Assembly (NCBI RefSeq): GCF_900107675.1
Contig: NZ_FNRI01000007.1
Location: 1 to 64,000 of the forward strand
Source: Alistipes timonensis JC136
GTDB lineage: Bacteria; Bacteroidota; Bacteroidia; Bacteroidales; Rikenellaceae
Direction: 5' to 3'
Length of the DNA stretch: 64,000 nucleotides
This document shows positions 34,649 through 43,001 of the stretch, piece by piece. Positions within the stretch are counted from its first letter, which is position 1, and every line of letters starts with the position of its first letter. The notes beneath the pieces are model-generated. The model saw only the letters and a program-made list of their open reading frames with translations, did not search any database and was not told the DNA's origin. Made by a program: the position numbers and the translations under genes.

Positions 34649-35221
34649 TTATCGGTTGCATTTCGTGATCCAGTTTTCGAGAATCGTCTTACCCTGCGGC
34701 GTGAGGACCGATTCGGGGTGGAACTGGATGCCCCGCAGGTTGTAGGTCTTGTGCCGCAGCCCCATGATGAGGCCGCTGCGGTCGGTCGCCGTGACCTCCA
34801 GACAATCGGGAAGCCCCTCCGCAGAAACCACCCACGAATGATAGCGCCCGGCGCGGAATCCCGTGCCCAGTCCGTCGAAGAGCGGGTCGCCGGCCACGAC
34901 GCGGATGTCCGAGCAGACGCCGTGATGGACTTCGGCGAGATTTTCCAGTCTGGCGCCGAACGCCTCGCCGATGGCCTGTTCGCCGAGGCAGATGCCCAGG
35001 ATGGGTTTTGCGGCGGCGTAACGCCGGATCAGCGGCAGCAGCAGCCCCGCCTCGGAGGGGATGCCCGGACCGGGCGAGAGGACGATGCGGTCGTAAGCGT
35101 CGACTTCATCCAGCGTGATGCGGTCGTTGCGGCGCACGTCGACTTCGAGCCCCAGCTCCAGCAGCATGTGCCGGAGGTTGTAGGTGAACGAGTCGTAATT
35201 ATCGAAAAGCAGACATTTCAT
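34649..35221 (-). CDS. trpG: Anthranilate synthase component II (glutamine amidotransferase)
   Basis: A 190-residue class I amidotransferase giving ammonia to TrpE. DNYDSFTYNL at the N-terminus, oxyanion SPGPGIPSEAG, nucleophile Cys in GICLGEQAIG (Glu where His is common) and the His/Glu of GIQFHPESVLT. Lies between trpE and trpD. Confidence 0.95.
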   Translation of the reverse strand: MKCLLFDNYDSFTYNLRHMLLELGLEVDVRRNDRITLDEVDAYDRIVLSPGPGIPSEAGLLLPLIRRYAAAKPILGICLGEQAIGEAFGARLENLAEVHHGVCSDIRVVAGDPLFDGLGTGFRAGRYHSWVVSAEGLPDCLEVTATDRSGLIMGLRHKTYNLRGIQFHPESVLTPQGKTILENWITKCNR

Positions 35222-35238
35222 GGCTTCGTCATTTGCGG

Positions 35239-36639
35239 TTAATTAATCAGTTTCCCGGCCTCGCGGATGGCCTTGTCCAGCGCGCCGAGCTTGTTCGACA
35301 CCTCCTGCAACTCGCGCTCGGGGTCGCTCTTCGCGACGATGCCCGCCCCGGCCTGATAGTAAAGGGTGTTGTTGCGGCTGACAAAGGTGCGGATGGCGAT
35401 AGCCTGGTTGAGATCGCCGTTGAGACCGATGAAGCCGATGCACCCGCCGTAGACGCCGCGGTTGTCGGGCTCGATCTCCGAAATGAGCTGCATGGCGCGC
35501 ACCTTGGGGGCGCCGCTCAGCGTTCCGGCCGGGAAGGTGTCGATGAAGGTGCGGACCGAATCGCTGTCGGCGTCGATCTCCCCGCTGACGCGCGAGACGA
35601 GGTGGATGACGTGGCTGTAATACTGCACGTCGCGGTAAAAGTCCACTTTCACATCGTGGGCGTTGCGGCTCAGGTCGTTGCGCGCCAGATCGACCAGCAT
35701 GACATGCTCGGCGTTCTCCTTGGGGTCGGCCAGAAGCCGCTCGGTCCGCTCGCGGTCCAGCGCCGCATTCCCGGACCGGAACGCCGTGCCCGCAATGGGG
35801 TCGATCGTGGCGCGGCCGTTCCCGACCTTGCAATGCGTCTCGGGCGAGGAGCCGAAGATGCGGAAGCCCCCGAAATCGAAATAGAAGAGATAGGGCGAGG
35901 GGTTGATGCTCCGCAGCGAACGGTAGACCTTGAAATCGTCGCCCTGGAACGGCTGTTCGAAGCGGCGGCTCAGCACGATCTGGAACACGTCGCCGCGCAG
36001 GCAGTGCCGCACGCCCTCGCGGACCATCTCCCGGTAGGTCTCGTCGGTGAGGTTCGAACGGCGCTCGCCGACCGTGCGGAAGTTGTACGAAGCGAAATTG
36101 CGGTCCTCGATCAGCGTCTCGACCTCGCGGATGTGGTCCCGCTCGCCGTCGGCGCACAGCTCGACGATCGAAAGTTCATTTTTGAAATGGTCGAACACCA
36201 GCAGGAACTTGTAGAGGATGTAGCAGATATCGGGGGCGTCGGAATCCTGATGGTGGTACTCTTTGACGGGAATGTTCTCGAAATAGCGCACCGCGTCGAA
36301 AGCCGTGTAGCCGAACACGCCGCAGAGCTCGCTCCCGTCGCCGTCGACGCGGAACCCGGCGAGGAACTCTTTCAGCGCATCCGCCGGGGCGTACGCTTCG
36401 CCGAGGCGTTTGGCGCAGCTCCGGCCGTCGGGGTATTCCAGGAGCGCCTCGCCGTTGTTCACCCCGATACGGGCGATGGGACGGAAAGCGATGAACGAAA
36501 GGCTGTTCTCGTCGCCGTGGTAGTCGGAGCTTTCGAGCAGCGCCGACTGCGGATAGACGTCGCGGAGTTTGAGGTAGAGGCTGACCGGGGTATGGAGGTC
36601 TCCGAGCAATTTTTTGGTTGCCGTTCTGAATCGGTACAT
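35239..36639 (-). CDS. trpE: Anthranilate synthase component I
   Basis: A 466-residue chorismate-utilising enzyme. I use the ATG at 36639 (MYRFRTATKK); a longer frame overlaps trpB. Signatures: CGVFGYTAFDAVRYFEN, PSPYLFYFDFGGFRIFGSSPE, DPIAGTAFRSG, ARNDLSRNAHDV and TLSGAPKVRAMQLISEIE. It makes anthranilate from chorismate with TrpG and is the usual target of Trp feedback. Confidence 0.96.
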   Translation of the reverse strand: MYRFRTATKKLLGDLHTPVSLYLKLRDVYPQSALLESSDYHGDENSLSFIAFRPIARIGVNNGEALLEYPDGRSCAKRLGEAYAPADALKEFLAGFRVDGDGSELCGVFGYTAFDAVRYFENIPVKEYHHQDSDAPDICYILYKFLLVFDHFKNELSIVELCADGERDHIREVETLIEDRNFASYNFRTVGERRSNLTDETYREMVREGVRHCLRGDVFQIVLSRRFEQPFQGDDFKVYRSLRSINPSPYLFYFDFGGFRIFGSSPETHCKVGNGRATIDPIAGTAFRSGNAALDRERTERLLADPKENAEHVMLVDLARNDLSRNAHDVKVDFYRDVQYYSHVIHLVSRVSGEIDADSDSVRTFIDTFPAGTLSGAPKVRAMQLISEIEPDNRGVYGGCIGFIGLNGDLNQAIAIRTFVSRNNTLYYQAGAGIVAKSDPERELQEVSNKLGALDKAIREAGKLIN

Positions 36640-36661
36640 GATATGGGCTGTTTTTCGGATT

Positions 36662-37864
36662 TTACAAATTGCCGGCGATTTCCGGACGATCCATGCACGC
36701 AAGGTAGGTGTCCATGTCCTTGTCACCACGGCCCGAGACGGTCAGCACCACCACGTCCGAGGGACGGAACTCCATCCGGGGCAGCGCACCGAGAACGTGG
36801 GCGCTTTCGAGAGCGGGGATGATTCCTTCGAGGCGCGTGAGTTCGAAAGCCCCGCGCAGCGCTTCGTCGTCGTTGACGGCGAGGACCTTCGCACGTCCCG
36901 TCTGCGCGAGATTGGCGTGCAGCGGGCCGATGCCGGGGTAATCGAGACCCGCCGAGATCGAATAAGGCTCCTCGATCTGTCCGTCCTCGGTCTGCATGAC
37001 CAGCGTGCGGGCGCCGTGGATGATGCCTTCGCGTCCCAACTGGATCGTCGCCGCACTGCGTCCCGAAAGAAGCCCCTCGCCCCCGGCCTCGGCCAGCACG
37101 ATCTTCACGCGCTCGTCGTCCAGGTAGTGATAGACGGTTCCCGCAGCGTTGCTGCCGCCGCCGACGCAGGCCATCAGATAGTCGGGATAGTCGCGGCCCT
37201 CCTTTTCCTGCAATTGCACGCGGATCTCCTCGCTGATGACCGACTGCAGGCGCGCCACCATGTCGGGATAAGGGTGCGGCCCCACCGTCGAACCGATGAT
37301 GTAGAACGTGTCGGCCGGATGGCAGCACCAGTCGCGGATGGCCTCGTTGGTGGCGTCCTTCAGGGTCATGTTGCCCGAGGTCACGGGCACGACCGTCGCG
37401 CCCAGCATCTCCATCTTCCGGACGTTGGCCTGCTGGCGCTCGACATCGGTCTGCCCCATGTAGACCACGCACGGCATGTTCATCAGCGCGCAGACCGTCG
37501 CCGTGGCCACACCGTGCTGCCCGGCCCCCGTCTCGGCGATGATGCGCGTCTTGCCCATCCGCCGGGCGATCAGGATTTGCCCGATGGTGTTGTTGATCTT
37601 GTGGGCACCGGTATGGTTGAGGTCCTCGCGTTTGAGGTAGATGCGGCAACCGTAGCGCTCGCTCAGCCGGCGTGCGAAATAGAGCGGCGAAGGCCGGCCC
37701 GCATAGTCGCGCAGCAGGGTGCGGTACTCCTCGCGGAACGATTCGCTTTCGAGCACCCGCAGGTAGCTGCGCTGCAAATCCTCGACGCATTTGTGCAGGA
37801 TTTCGGGGATGTATGCGCCCCCGAAGCGCCCGTAATAACCTTTCTCATCAACCTGGTAGTTCAT
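36662..37864 (-). CDS. trpB: Tryptophan synthase beta subunit
   Basis: A 400-residue PLP enzyme. Start at the ATG at 37864 (MNYQVDEKGYYGRFGGAYIP). PLP Lys in LNHTGAHKINNT, then AETGAGQHGVATATVCAL and CVGGGSNAAG for phosphate binding; TrpB1 type. First structural gene of the operon, directly behind the attenuator. Confidence 0.97.
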   Translation of the reverse strand: MNYQVDEKGYYGRFGGAYIPEILHKCVEDLQRSYLRVLESESFREEYRTLLRDYAGRPSPLYFARRLSERYGCRIYLKREDLNHTGAHKINNTIGQILIARRMGKTRIIAETGAGQHGVATATVCALMNMPCVVYMGQTDVERQQANVRKMEMLGATVVPVTSGNMTLKDATNEAIRDWCCHPADTFYIIGSTVGPHPYPDMVARLQSVISEEIRVQLQEKEGRDYPDYLMACVGGGSNAAGTVYHYLDDERVKIVLAEAGGEGLLSGRSAATIQLGREGIIHGARTLVMQTEDGQIEEPYSISAGLDYPGIGPLHANLAQTGRAKVLAVNDDEALRGAFELTRLEGIIPALESAHVLGALPRMEFRPSDVVVLTVSGRGDKDMDTYLACMDRPEIAGNL

Positions 37865-37894
37865 ATTCTCAATGTTTTTGGATTTTTGCACACG

Positions 37895-37930
37895 AAAAAA
37901 GGGCCTGTTGTGAGTACAACAGGCCCTTTT
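37895..37930 (-). terminator. Attenuator terminator of the trp operon
   Basis: A perfect 15-bp stem (AAAAGGGCCTGTTGT with its complement), 4-base loop and a T run on the minus strand, between the leader peptide gene and trpB. The loop and the first bases of the 3' arm (37907-37915) are exactly complementary to a 9-base leader segment (37977-37985) lying inside the leader ORF just after the Trp codons, which gives an alternative antiterminator. Confidence 0.85.
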
Positions 37931-37946
37931 CTGAATTATCGTTGAT

Positions 37947-38036
37947 CTATCGTTCAACAACTGCATACGGCGAGTCACTCACAACGGAAAATTGTAAGCG
38001 CCACCACCATGCGTTATTGATCGAAAAACTTTTCAT
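37947..38036 (-). CDS. trpL: trp leader peptide
   Basis: A 29-codon ORF: MKSFSINNA, then three successive Trp codons (38001-38009), then RLQFSVVSDSPYAVVER. It starts 20 bases after a -7 box TATATTTG and ends 17 bases before the attenuator stem. A ribosome waiting at the Trp codons would leave 37977-37985 free to pair with 37907-37915 and so break the terminator; fast translation would let the terminator form. This is the classical leader-peptide attenuation design. Confidence 0.85.
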   Translation of the reverse strand: MKSFSINNAWWWRLQFSVVSDSPYAVVER

Positions 38037-38054
38037 AATCTTGTTCCTTGGCTG

Positions 38055-38062
38055 CAAATATA
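38055..38062 (-). promoter_or_regulatory. -7 box of the trp operon
   Basis: TATATTTG on the minus strand, with a TTTGG element about 20 bases upstream. Places the transcript start near 38048, in front of the leader peptide. Confidence 0.6.
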
Positions 38063-38211
38063 GGGACTTTGCCGGAAAAACCAAATAAAATCGCCGTTTT
38101 TTCTGCTTTTCGTCCGTAAATCCGGCGATACCCTATATATAAAGCGATTCGGGAACGACTGCATCGGCGCGGTCGTTCCCGAACAAGGTCTTCCCCGGAG
38201 TGACGCGCCGG

Positions 38212-38787
38212 TTATTTCAGCCCCGCAATCACGTCGGCGATGCGGCCGAACACCTCCTCCATCGTTCCGGTACCGTTCACCGAAGCATACTTGCCCTGTG
38301 CGGCGTAGTAGTCCGCCACGACGGCCGTCTGCATGCGGTAAACGTCCAGCCGACCGCGAATCACCTCCTCCGAAGTGTCGTCGGCGCGGCCCGAATCCTT
38401 GCCGCGCAGCAGAATGCGGCGCACCAGTTCCTCCTCCGGGACGTGAATGTCCACCATGATGTCCACCTGCAAGCCGTGTTTGGCCAGGATTTTGTCGAAC
38501 TCCTCGGCCTGGACCGTCGTGCGGGGGAACCCGTCGAAGATACACCCGCGGGCGTTCATGTGCTCGGTGACATAATGCTCGATCATGCCGATGACGATCT
38601 CGTCGGGAGCCAGTTTACCTTCGCGGATGTACTCCTCCATGCTGCGGCCGAGCTCCGTGCCGCGGCGGATCTCATCGCGGATTACCTCGCCGGTCGAAAC
38701 ATGATCGATCCCGTAGCGCTCTTTCAGGCGTTGGGCCTGCGTGCCCTTGCCGCATCCCGGAGCGCCGAATAAGACGATATTTATCAT
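38212..38787 (-). CDS. adk: Adenylate kinase
   Basis: A 191-residue short-LID adenylate kinase interconverting AMP/ATP and ADP. I use the ATG at 38787 (MINIVLFGAPGCGKGTQAQR). P-loop GAPGCGKGT at 8-16, AMP site STGEVIRDEIRRGTELG, and FDGFPRTTVQAEEF. The LID is short, so no zinc site is expected. Divergent from thiL, with its own promoter. Confidence 0.97.
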   Translation of the reverse strand: MINIVLFGAPGCGKGTQAQRLKERYGIDHVSTGEVIRDEIRRGTELGRSMEEYIREGKLAPDEIVIGMIEHYVTEHMNARGCIFDGFPRTTVQAEEFDKILAKHGLQVDIMVDIHVPEEELVRRILLRGKDSGRADDTSEEVIRGRLDVYRMQTAVVADYYAAQGKYASVNGTGTMEEVFGRIADVIAGLK

Positions 38788-38818
38788 AACCAACCCTTTT
38801 TGTGATGTTTGAACCGGG

Positions 38819-38826
38819 CAAAATTA
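38819..38826 (-). promoter_or_regulatory. -7 box of adk
   Basis: TAATTTTG on the minus strand, 31 bases upstream of the adk ATG. It is back to back with the thiL promoter. Confidence 0.5.
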
Positions 38827-38858
38827 CATTATTTTTTGGGGAAATAACAGGATTTCCC

Positions 38859-38866
38859 TAATTTTG
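38859..38866 (+). promoter_or_regulatory. -7 box of thiL
   Basis: TAATTTTG 18 bases upstream of the ATG at 38885. Divergent to the adk promoter. Confidence 0.5.
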
Positions 38867-38884
38867 TAAAAAATTTCAGTAATT

Positions 38885-39922
38885 ATGGACCAGAAAAAGC
38901 GCACCGAGATCGCTTCGCTCGGACAATTCGGCCTCATCGACCTGCTGACCAGGGATTTCTCCGCCAAAAACGCCTCGACGGTGAAAGGGGTCGGAGACGA
39001 TGCCGCCGTGATCGCCCCGGCACGCGGCGAAGCGGTGCTCTGCACGACCGACTCATTCTATGAGGGCGTCGATTTCGACCTCACCTACTTCCCGCTCAAA
39101 CACCTGGGTTACAAGGTCGTGACAGCCGGCATCAGCGACATTCTGGCCATGAACGCCCTCCCGGCGCAGATCACCGTCTCGCTCGGCGTCTCGGCGAAAC
39201 TGCCCGTCGAAGCGTTGCAGGACCTCTACGAAGGGATCGCTTTCGCCTGCAACGAACAGGGTGTCGATCTCGTGGGCGGCGACACGCGGGCCTCGATGAC
39301 CGGACTGGTCGTCACCGTCACCACGCTGGGCCATGCCAAAAAGGACAAAGTGGTCTACCGCACCGGCGCCGGGCAGAACGACCTGATCTGCATCACCGGC
39401 AACCTCGGAGCCGCCTACATGGGCCTGCAACTGCTGGAACGGGAGAAGCGGGTGCTTGCCGACGTGGAAAACCCCGAACCGCAGTTCAAAGGATATGAGT
39501 ACCTGCTCGGCAAATATCTCAAACCGCGCCCCCGCACCGACATCGTCGAGGCGCTGGCGGCGGAGAAAATCGTCCCGACGGCGATGATCGACCTCTCGGA
39601 CGGATTGGCGAGCGACCTGATGCAGATTTGCAAATCGTCCGCCTGCGGGGCGCGCATCTACCTCGAACGCATCCCGATCGCGCGTCAGACCACGGCCCTC
39701 GCCGAGGAGATGCACGCCGACCCGGTGGTGGCGGCGCTGAATGGCGGCGAGGACTACGAACTGCTCTTCACGGTTCCCCTGTCGATGCAGGAGCAGATCA
39801 TGAAGTCGGGGCTGGTGGACGTCATCGGCCACATCACGCCCGCGTCCACGGGCTGTTACCTCGTGACGCCCGACGGACAGGACATAAAGCTGAAAGCGCA
39901 GGGGTTCCCCGACCCCGCCTGA
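38885..39922 (+). CDS. thiL: Thiamine-monophosphate kinase
   Basis: A 345-residue PurM-like ATP-dependent kinase forming thiamine diphosphate. Signatures: KGVGDDAAVIAP, TTDSFYEGVDFD, GDTRASMTGLVVTVTTLG, IDLSDGLASDL and GGEDYELLFTV. Slightly longer than the enterobacterial form, normal for Bacteroidota. Single gene, ending at the terminator 39994-40023. Confidence 0.95.
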   Translation: MDQKKRTEIASLGQFGLIDLLTRDFSAKNASTVKGVGDDAAVIAPARGEAVLCTTDSFYEGVDFDLTYFPLKHLGYKVVTAGISDILAMNALPAQITVSLGVSAKLPVEALQDLYEGIAFACNEQGVDLVGGDTRASMTGLVVTVTTLGHAKKDKVVYRTGAGQNDLICITGNLGAAYMGLQLLEREKRVLADVENPEPQFKGYEYLLGKYLKPRPRTDIVEALAAEKIVPTAMIDLSDGLASDLMQICKSSACGARIYLERIPIARQTTALAEEMHADPVVAALNGGEDYELLFTVPLSMQEQIMKSGLVDVIGHITPASTGCYLVTPDGQDIKLKAQGFPDPA

Positions 39923-39993
39923 GAAGCGGATTTCATGCGTCCGACCGCTATCCCATAGCGGACGGCCCGTTGCGACACACCGACCGACATACG

Positions 39994-40023
39994 AAAACAC
40001 CGCCCCAAAGGAGCGGTGTTTTT
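39994..40023 (+). terminator. thiL terminator
   Basis: AAAACACCGC, loop CCCAAAGGA, GCGGTGTTTTT. Separates thiL from a convergent membrane protein gene and has A/T runs on both sides. Confidence 0.85.
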
Positions 40024-40044
40024 CGATGCATCCTGTCAGGGTTG

Positions 40045-40617
40045 TTATTCCTTCTCCCAATCGCTACTGCCCCATCCGGTACGTTTGTAGGTTTTCCCGT
40101 CACTGCCATGAAAATCATCTCCGGCAAACGTTCCGCTCACCTTGCGGCCTGTAGACAGTTCAATCGAAGGATCATCATCTGACGACGATCCGCCGGAACG
40201 GCTGCCGGAGCGTCCTCCGGAACTCGTCAGCGCATAGCTGATGAACATCAGCGCCAACCAAAGAATGACCAGACAGATCACCACGACCGAAGCGACCGCC
40301 CCGAACACGAAAGCCAGAATCAGCACCGGCAATAACAGCAACGACCGCCCCAAAGCCACCTTCCAATCCTCGGCGGCAATAATCGACTCAGCCACATTAT
40401 ATCCCCATATCCAAACGATGAGGGCCGCCATGGCTACATTGTTCATCGCCATATCCCATCTGAACCATTCGTAAAACAAACGCCCGCCGCCCGCAACGGC
40501 TCCGGCCAGCATGACGGCAAGAATCGACAACGTAGCGAAATAAGGATTGGCATTTATCTTGTCGCCCCAGATGTTTCGTTCGATCGCTCCGAAAAAGGTC
40601 ATTTTATTTTTCATCAT
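40045..40617 (-). CDS. Membrane protein with Gly/Ser-rich linker, unknown
   Basis: A 190-residue protein with about four membrane helices in the first 120 residues (for example FATLSILAVMLAGAVAGGG and SLLLLPVLILAFVFGAVASVVVI). A linker rich in Gly, Ser, Arg and Asp follows, then a small soluble tail (GSDGKTYKRTGWGSSDWEKE). No family recognised. Starts 21 bases after the 263-residue membrane protein gene, probably one operon. Confidence 0.65.
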   Translation of the reverse strand: MMKNKMTFFGAIERNIWGDKINANPYFATLSILAVMLAGAVAGGGRLFYEWFRWDMAMNNVAMAALIVWIWGYNVAESIIAAEDWKVALGRSLLLLPVLILAFVFGAVASVVVICLVILWLALMFISYALTSSGGRSGSRSGGSSSDDDPSIELSTGRKVSGTFAGDDFHGSDGKTYKRTGWGSSDWEKE

Positions 40618-40638
40618 CTCAATTTTTAAGGTTGGACA

Positions 40639-41430
40639 TCATAACGTGCGCAGCCACGGCGCAGCAAAGCGGTACACGGCCCACAGGGCAGCCAACGTCA
40701 CCCCCGAAGCGACGACGATTCCTGCCATGTATTTATTCAGCGGCGAATAAACTCCCTGCGGAGCATCCGTACCGGCACCCGAAAAAGCCGTACAGCGGGC
40801 AAGCCGAACATACGCGACGATCAGAAGCACAATACATACGACCAAGAATACCTTTCCGGGAAATGACACGAAAGGATGTTCCTCCGGCTCTACCGTGCCG
40901 ACAACATTGAATAGACTCCGGACTGCCCCAATCATTGCCTCTAAGAGGAGCAGCCCGATCCACGAAGCCGTATCTGGTTCTATTGCGTTACCGCGGAGAA
41001 TCACCGAAAAGGCGAAAAACGACACGACCGCACAAGCAAGGGAAACCCATCGGCAATATGCATTCATCTGTTCGATTTGCATATACATCACTTCTCCGGA
41101 CGCAGCGGACAACGACAACGCACACCCGGCGAAACACAGCACGGTACATCCATATCCGACCGATAACAGCACCGTTGCCGTTTTCGTAGCCCTATTCGCA
41201 GCTCCCGGAATCAGCAAGGCGAATCCAGCCATCGGTAACAGCAGCTCGATAGCCGGCATCACAAATCTGGTAACAGGAGAAGTAAGCATTGCATCCTGCA
41301 ACATCAGATACAGCACCCCCGTCACCGACAGAATATCCCAAATTAGGTACAGGGCGAACAGCACGGCCGCGACAGTTTGCCGGGTCCCTGCTTTGCGCGG
41401 AACGGAGTCCCCGAATAAAGATTGGTCCAT
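40639..41430 (-). CDS. Polytopic membrane protein, unknown
   Basis: A 263-residue protein with about seven helices; start at the ATG at 41430 (MDQSLFGDSVPRKAG). Helices include VAAVLFALYLIWDILSVTGV and FLVVCIVLLIVAYVRLARC. No motif points to transport or catalysis. The nearest promoter-like sequence is at 41686-41693, which would give an unusually long leader of about 250 bases. Confidence 0.65.
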   Translation of the reverse strand: MDQSLFGDSVPRKAGTRQTVAAVLFALYLIWDILSVTGVLYLMLQDAMLTSPVTRFVMPAIELLLPMAGFALLIPGAANRATKTATVLLSVGYGCTVLCFAGCALSLSAASGEVMYMQIEQMNAYCRWVSLACAVVSFFAFSVILRGNAIEPDTASWIGLLLLEAMIGAVRSLFNVVGTVEPEEHPFVSFPGKVFLVVCIVLLIVAYVRLARCTAFSGAGTDAPQGVYSPLNKYMAGIVVASGVTLAALWAVYRFAAPWLRTL

Positions 41431-41500
41431 AAAATTTAAGTTTAGGTTGACCGCCCGCACCCCGGCGGCAAAATAAAAAAGAAAGCGTGGTGCTGAAAAC

Positions 41501-41629
41501 TTATTTCAGATAAGCAGGTCGTAGGATTACCTTGGATTTAAAATAAGCATCAACTCCCACGCCTATATCCGCAGAATACGGATACGACGCGGCAAGATGC
41601 ATGCTCACCCCCAATCCTAAGAGAATTTC
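41501..41629 (-). pseudogene. Possible remnant of an outer membrane protein C-terminus
   Basis: An open stretch of 42 codons without a good start, reading LLGLGVSMHLAASYPYSADI, then GVGVDAYFKSKVILRPAYLK and TAA. The alternating hydrophobic residues look like the last strands of a beta-barrel. It lies in the long leader of the membrane protein gene and is closed upstream by a TAG. Probably a 5'-deleted gene. Confidence 0.35.
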
Positions 41630-41685
41630 CTACGTTCGCTTATCGGGAATAAACTTACACTTTCCGTGTTTGTCAGTATGTTCCA

Positions 41686-41693
41686 CAAAGATA
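41686..41693 (-). promoter_or_regulatory. -7 box of the two membrane protein genes
   Basis: TATCTTTG on the minus strand, a perfect consensus match, about 256 bases before the ATG at 41430. No closer candidate is seen. Confidence 0.45.
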
Positions 41694-41764
41694 GGGAAAG
41701 GAACCGAAATTCCAAAAACAAGGAAATTTTTAATCTTTAATTTTTCATTTTTAATTTTAATACG

Positions 41765-41772
41765 TATCTTTG
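41765..41772 (+). promoter_or_regulatory. Promoter of the rpsF-rpsR-rplI operon
   Basis: -7 box TATCTTTG 39 bases before rpsF. The leader starts near 41778 with a small TCCC-GAAAA-GGGA hairpin; a CCG there recalls the S6:S18 binding leader of other bacteria, but I cannot confirm that. Confidence 0.6.
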
Positions 41773-41810
41773 CGGTCCCGAAAAGGGATTAATTAACCAA
41801 TTAAACGATT

Positions 41811-42155
41811 ATGAACAATTACGAAACCGTTTTCATTGTCACGCCGGTTCTGTCCGATGCACAGGTGCAGGAGGTCGCTGACAAATTCCAGGGTGTCATC
41901 ACCGAAAACGGCGGTCAGATCGTGAACAAGGAGTCGTGGGGCCTTCGCAAGCTCGCCTATCCTATTCAGAAAAAGACCACCGGTTTCTACTTCCTGGTAG
42001 AGTTCACGGGCGAGGGCTCGATCATCAACACGCTCGAAACGCAGTACCGCCGCGACGAGCGCGTGATCCGTTTCTTAACTTTCAAGCAGGACAAATACGC
42101 CGTAGAATATTCGGAGAAGCGTCGTGCGAAACTTTCTAACAAGCAGGAGGAGTAA
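41811..42155 (+). CDS. rpsF: 30S ribosomal protein S6
   Basis: A 114-residue S6: MNNYETVFIVTPVLSD, GGQIVNKESWGLRKLAYPI and YRRDERVIRFLTFK. Binds S18 in the 30S platform. Followed 3 bases later by rpsR. Confidence 0.97.
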   Translation: MNNYETVFIVTPVLSDAQVQEVADKFQGVITENGGQIVNKESWGLRKLAYPIQKKTTGFYFLVEFTGEGSIINTLETQYRRDERVIRFLTFKQDKYAVEYSEKRRAKLSNKQEE

Positions 42156-42158
42156 ACC

Positions 42159-42437
42159 ATGGCACAGGACAACAAGGCACAGTCGGAAATCCGCTACCTG
42201 AACCCGGTATCGGTAGACGTCAAAAAGAAGAAATACTGCCGCTTCAAGAAGCTCGGCATCAAATACGTGGACTATAAGGACGGAGAGTTCCTCAAAAAGT
42301 TCCTCAACGAGCAGGGCAAGATCCTTCCCCGCCGTCTGACGGGTACTTCGCAGAAGTTCCAGAAGAAGGTCGCACAGGCCGTGAAGCGTGCGCGCCACCT
42401 CGCCATCCTGCCCTTCGTAACCGATTGCATGAAATAA
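42159..42437 (+). CDS. rpsR: 30S ribosomal protein S18
   Basis: A 92-residue S18 with KKKYCRFKKLGIKYVDYKD, LPRRLTGTSQKFQKKVAQA and RARHLAILPFVTD. One Cys is in the N-terminal motif; no full zinc site. Between rpsF and rplI. Confidence 0.97.
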   Translation: MAQDNKAQSEIRYLNPVSVDVKKKKYCRFKKLGIKYVDYKDGEFLKKFLNEQGKILPRRLTGTSQKFQKKVAQAVKRARHLAILPFVTDCMK

Positions 42438-42455
42438 TTAAAAGGAGGACAAGAC

Positions 42456-42896
42456 ATGGAAGTTATTCTGATCAAAGATATGGAGAACCTGGGCTACGCC
42501 AACGACATCGTGACCGTTAAGCCCGGTTATGCGAACAACTACCTGATTCCCCAGGGCTACGCCAAAGCCGCAACGGCTTCCGCGAAGAAAGTTCTCGCCG
42601 AGAACCTCCGCCAGCGCGCTCACAAGGACGCCAAAATCCTTGCCGACGCACAAGCTCTGGCCGAGACCATCTCGAACCTGCCGCTGTCGATGGCCGTGAA
42701 GGCCGAGGAGGGCAAGCTCTTCGGTACGGTTACCGCAACGGACCTGGCCGAGGCACTCGCCGCCAAGGGCATCACCGTAGACCGCAAGCAAATCAGCGTC
42801 GACGCCATCAAAACCGTCGGCGAGTTCGAAGCCACGGTCCGTCTGCACAAGGAGGTCAAGGCTACGATCAAATTCACGGTCAACGCTGCCGAGTAA
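42456..42896 (+). CDS. rplI: 50S ribosomal protein L9
   Basis: A 146-residue L9: MEVILIKDMENLGYANDIV, VKPGYANNYLIPQGYA, long connecting helix (VLAENLRQRAHKDAKILAD) and C-terminal domain GKLFGTVTATDLAEAL. Ends before a strong terminator. Confidence 0.97.
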   Translation: MEVILIKDMENLGYANDIVTVKPGYANNYLIPQGYAKAATASAKKVLAENLRQRAHKDAKILADAQALAETISNLPLSMAVKAEEGKLFGTVTATDLAEALAAKGITVDRKQISVDAIKTVGEFEATVRLHKEVKATIKFTVNAAE

Positions 42897-42918
42897 CGCA
42901 TACGAATCGCATACGAAA

Positions 42919-42951
42919 AGAGCTTTCCGGTCTCGGAAAGCTCTTTTTTTT
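42919..42951 (+). terminator. Terminator of the rpsF operon
   Basis: AGAGCTTTCCG, loop GTCT, CGGAAAGCTCT followed by seven more T. Confidence 0.92.
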
Positions 42952-43001
42952 GATTGCGCAGCGGGAATTATGCCCCGAGGTGCAAACTGCTGCCGCAGCC
43001 T

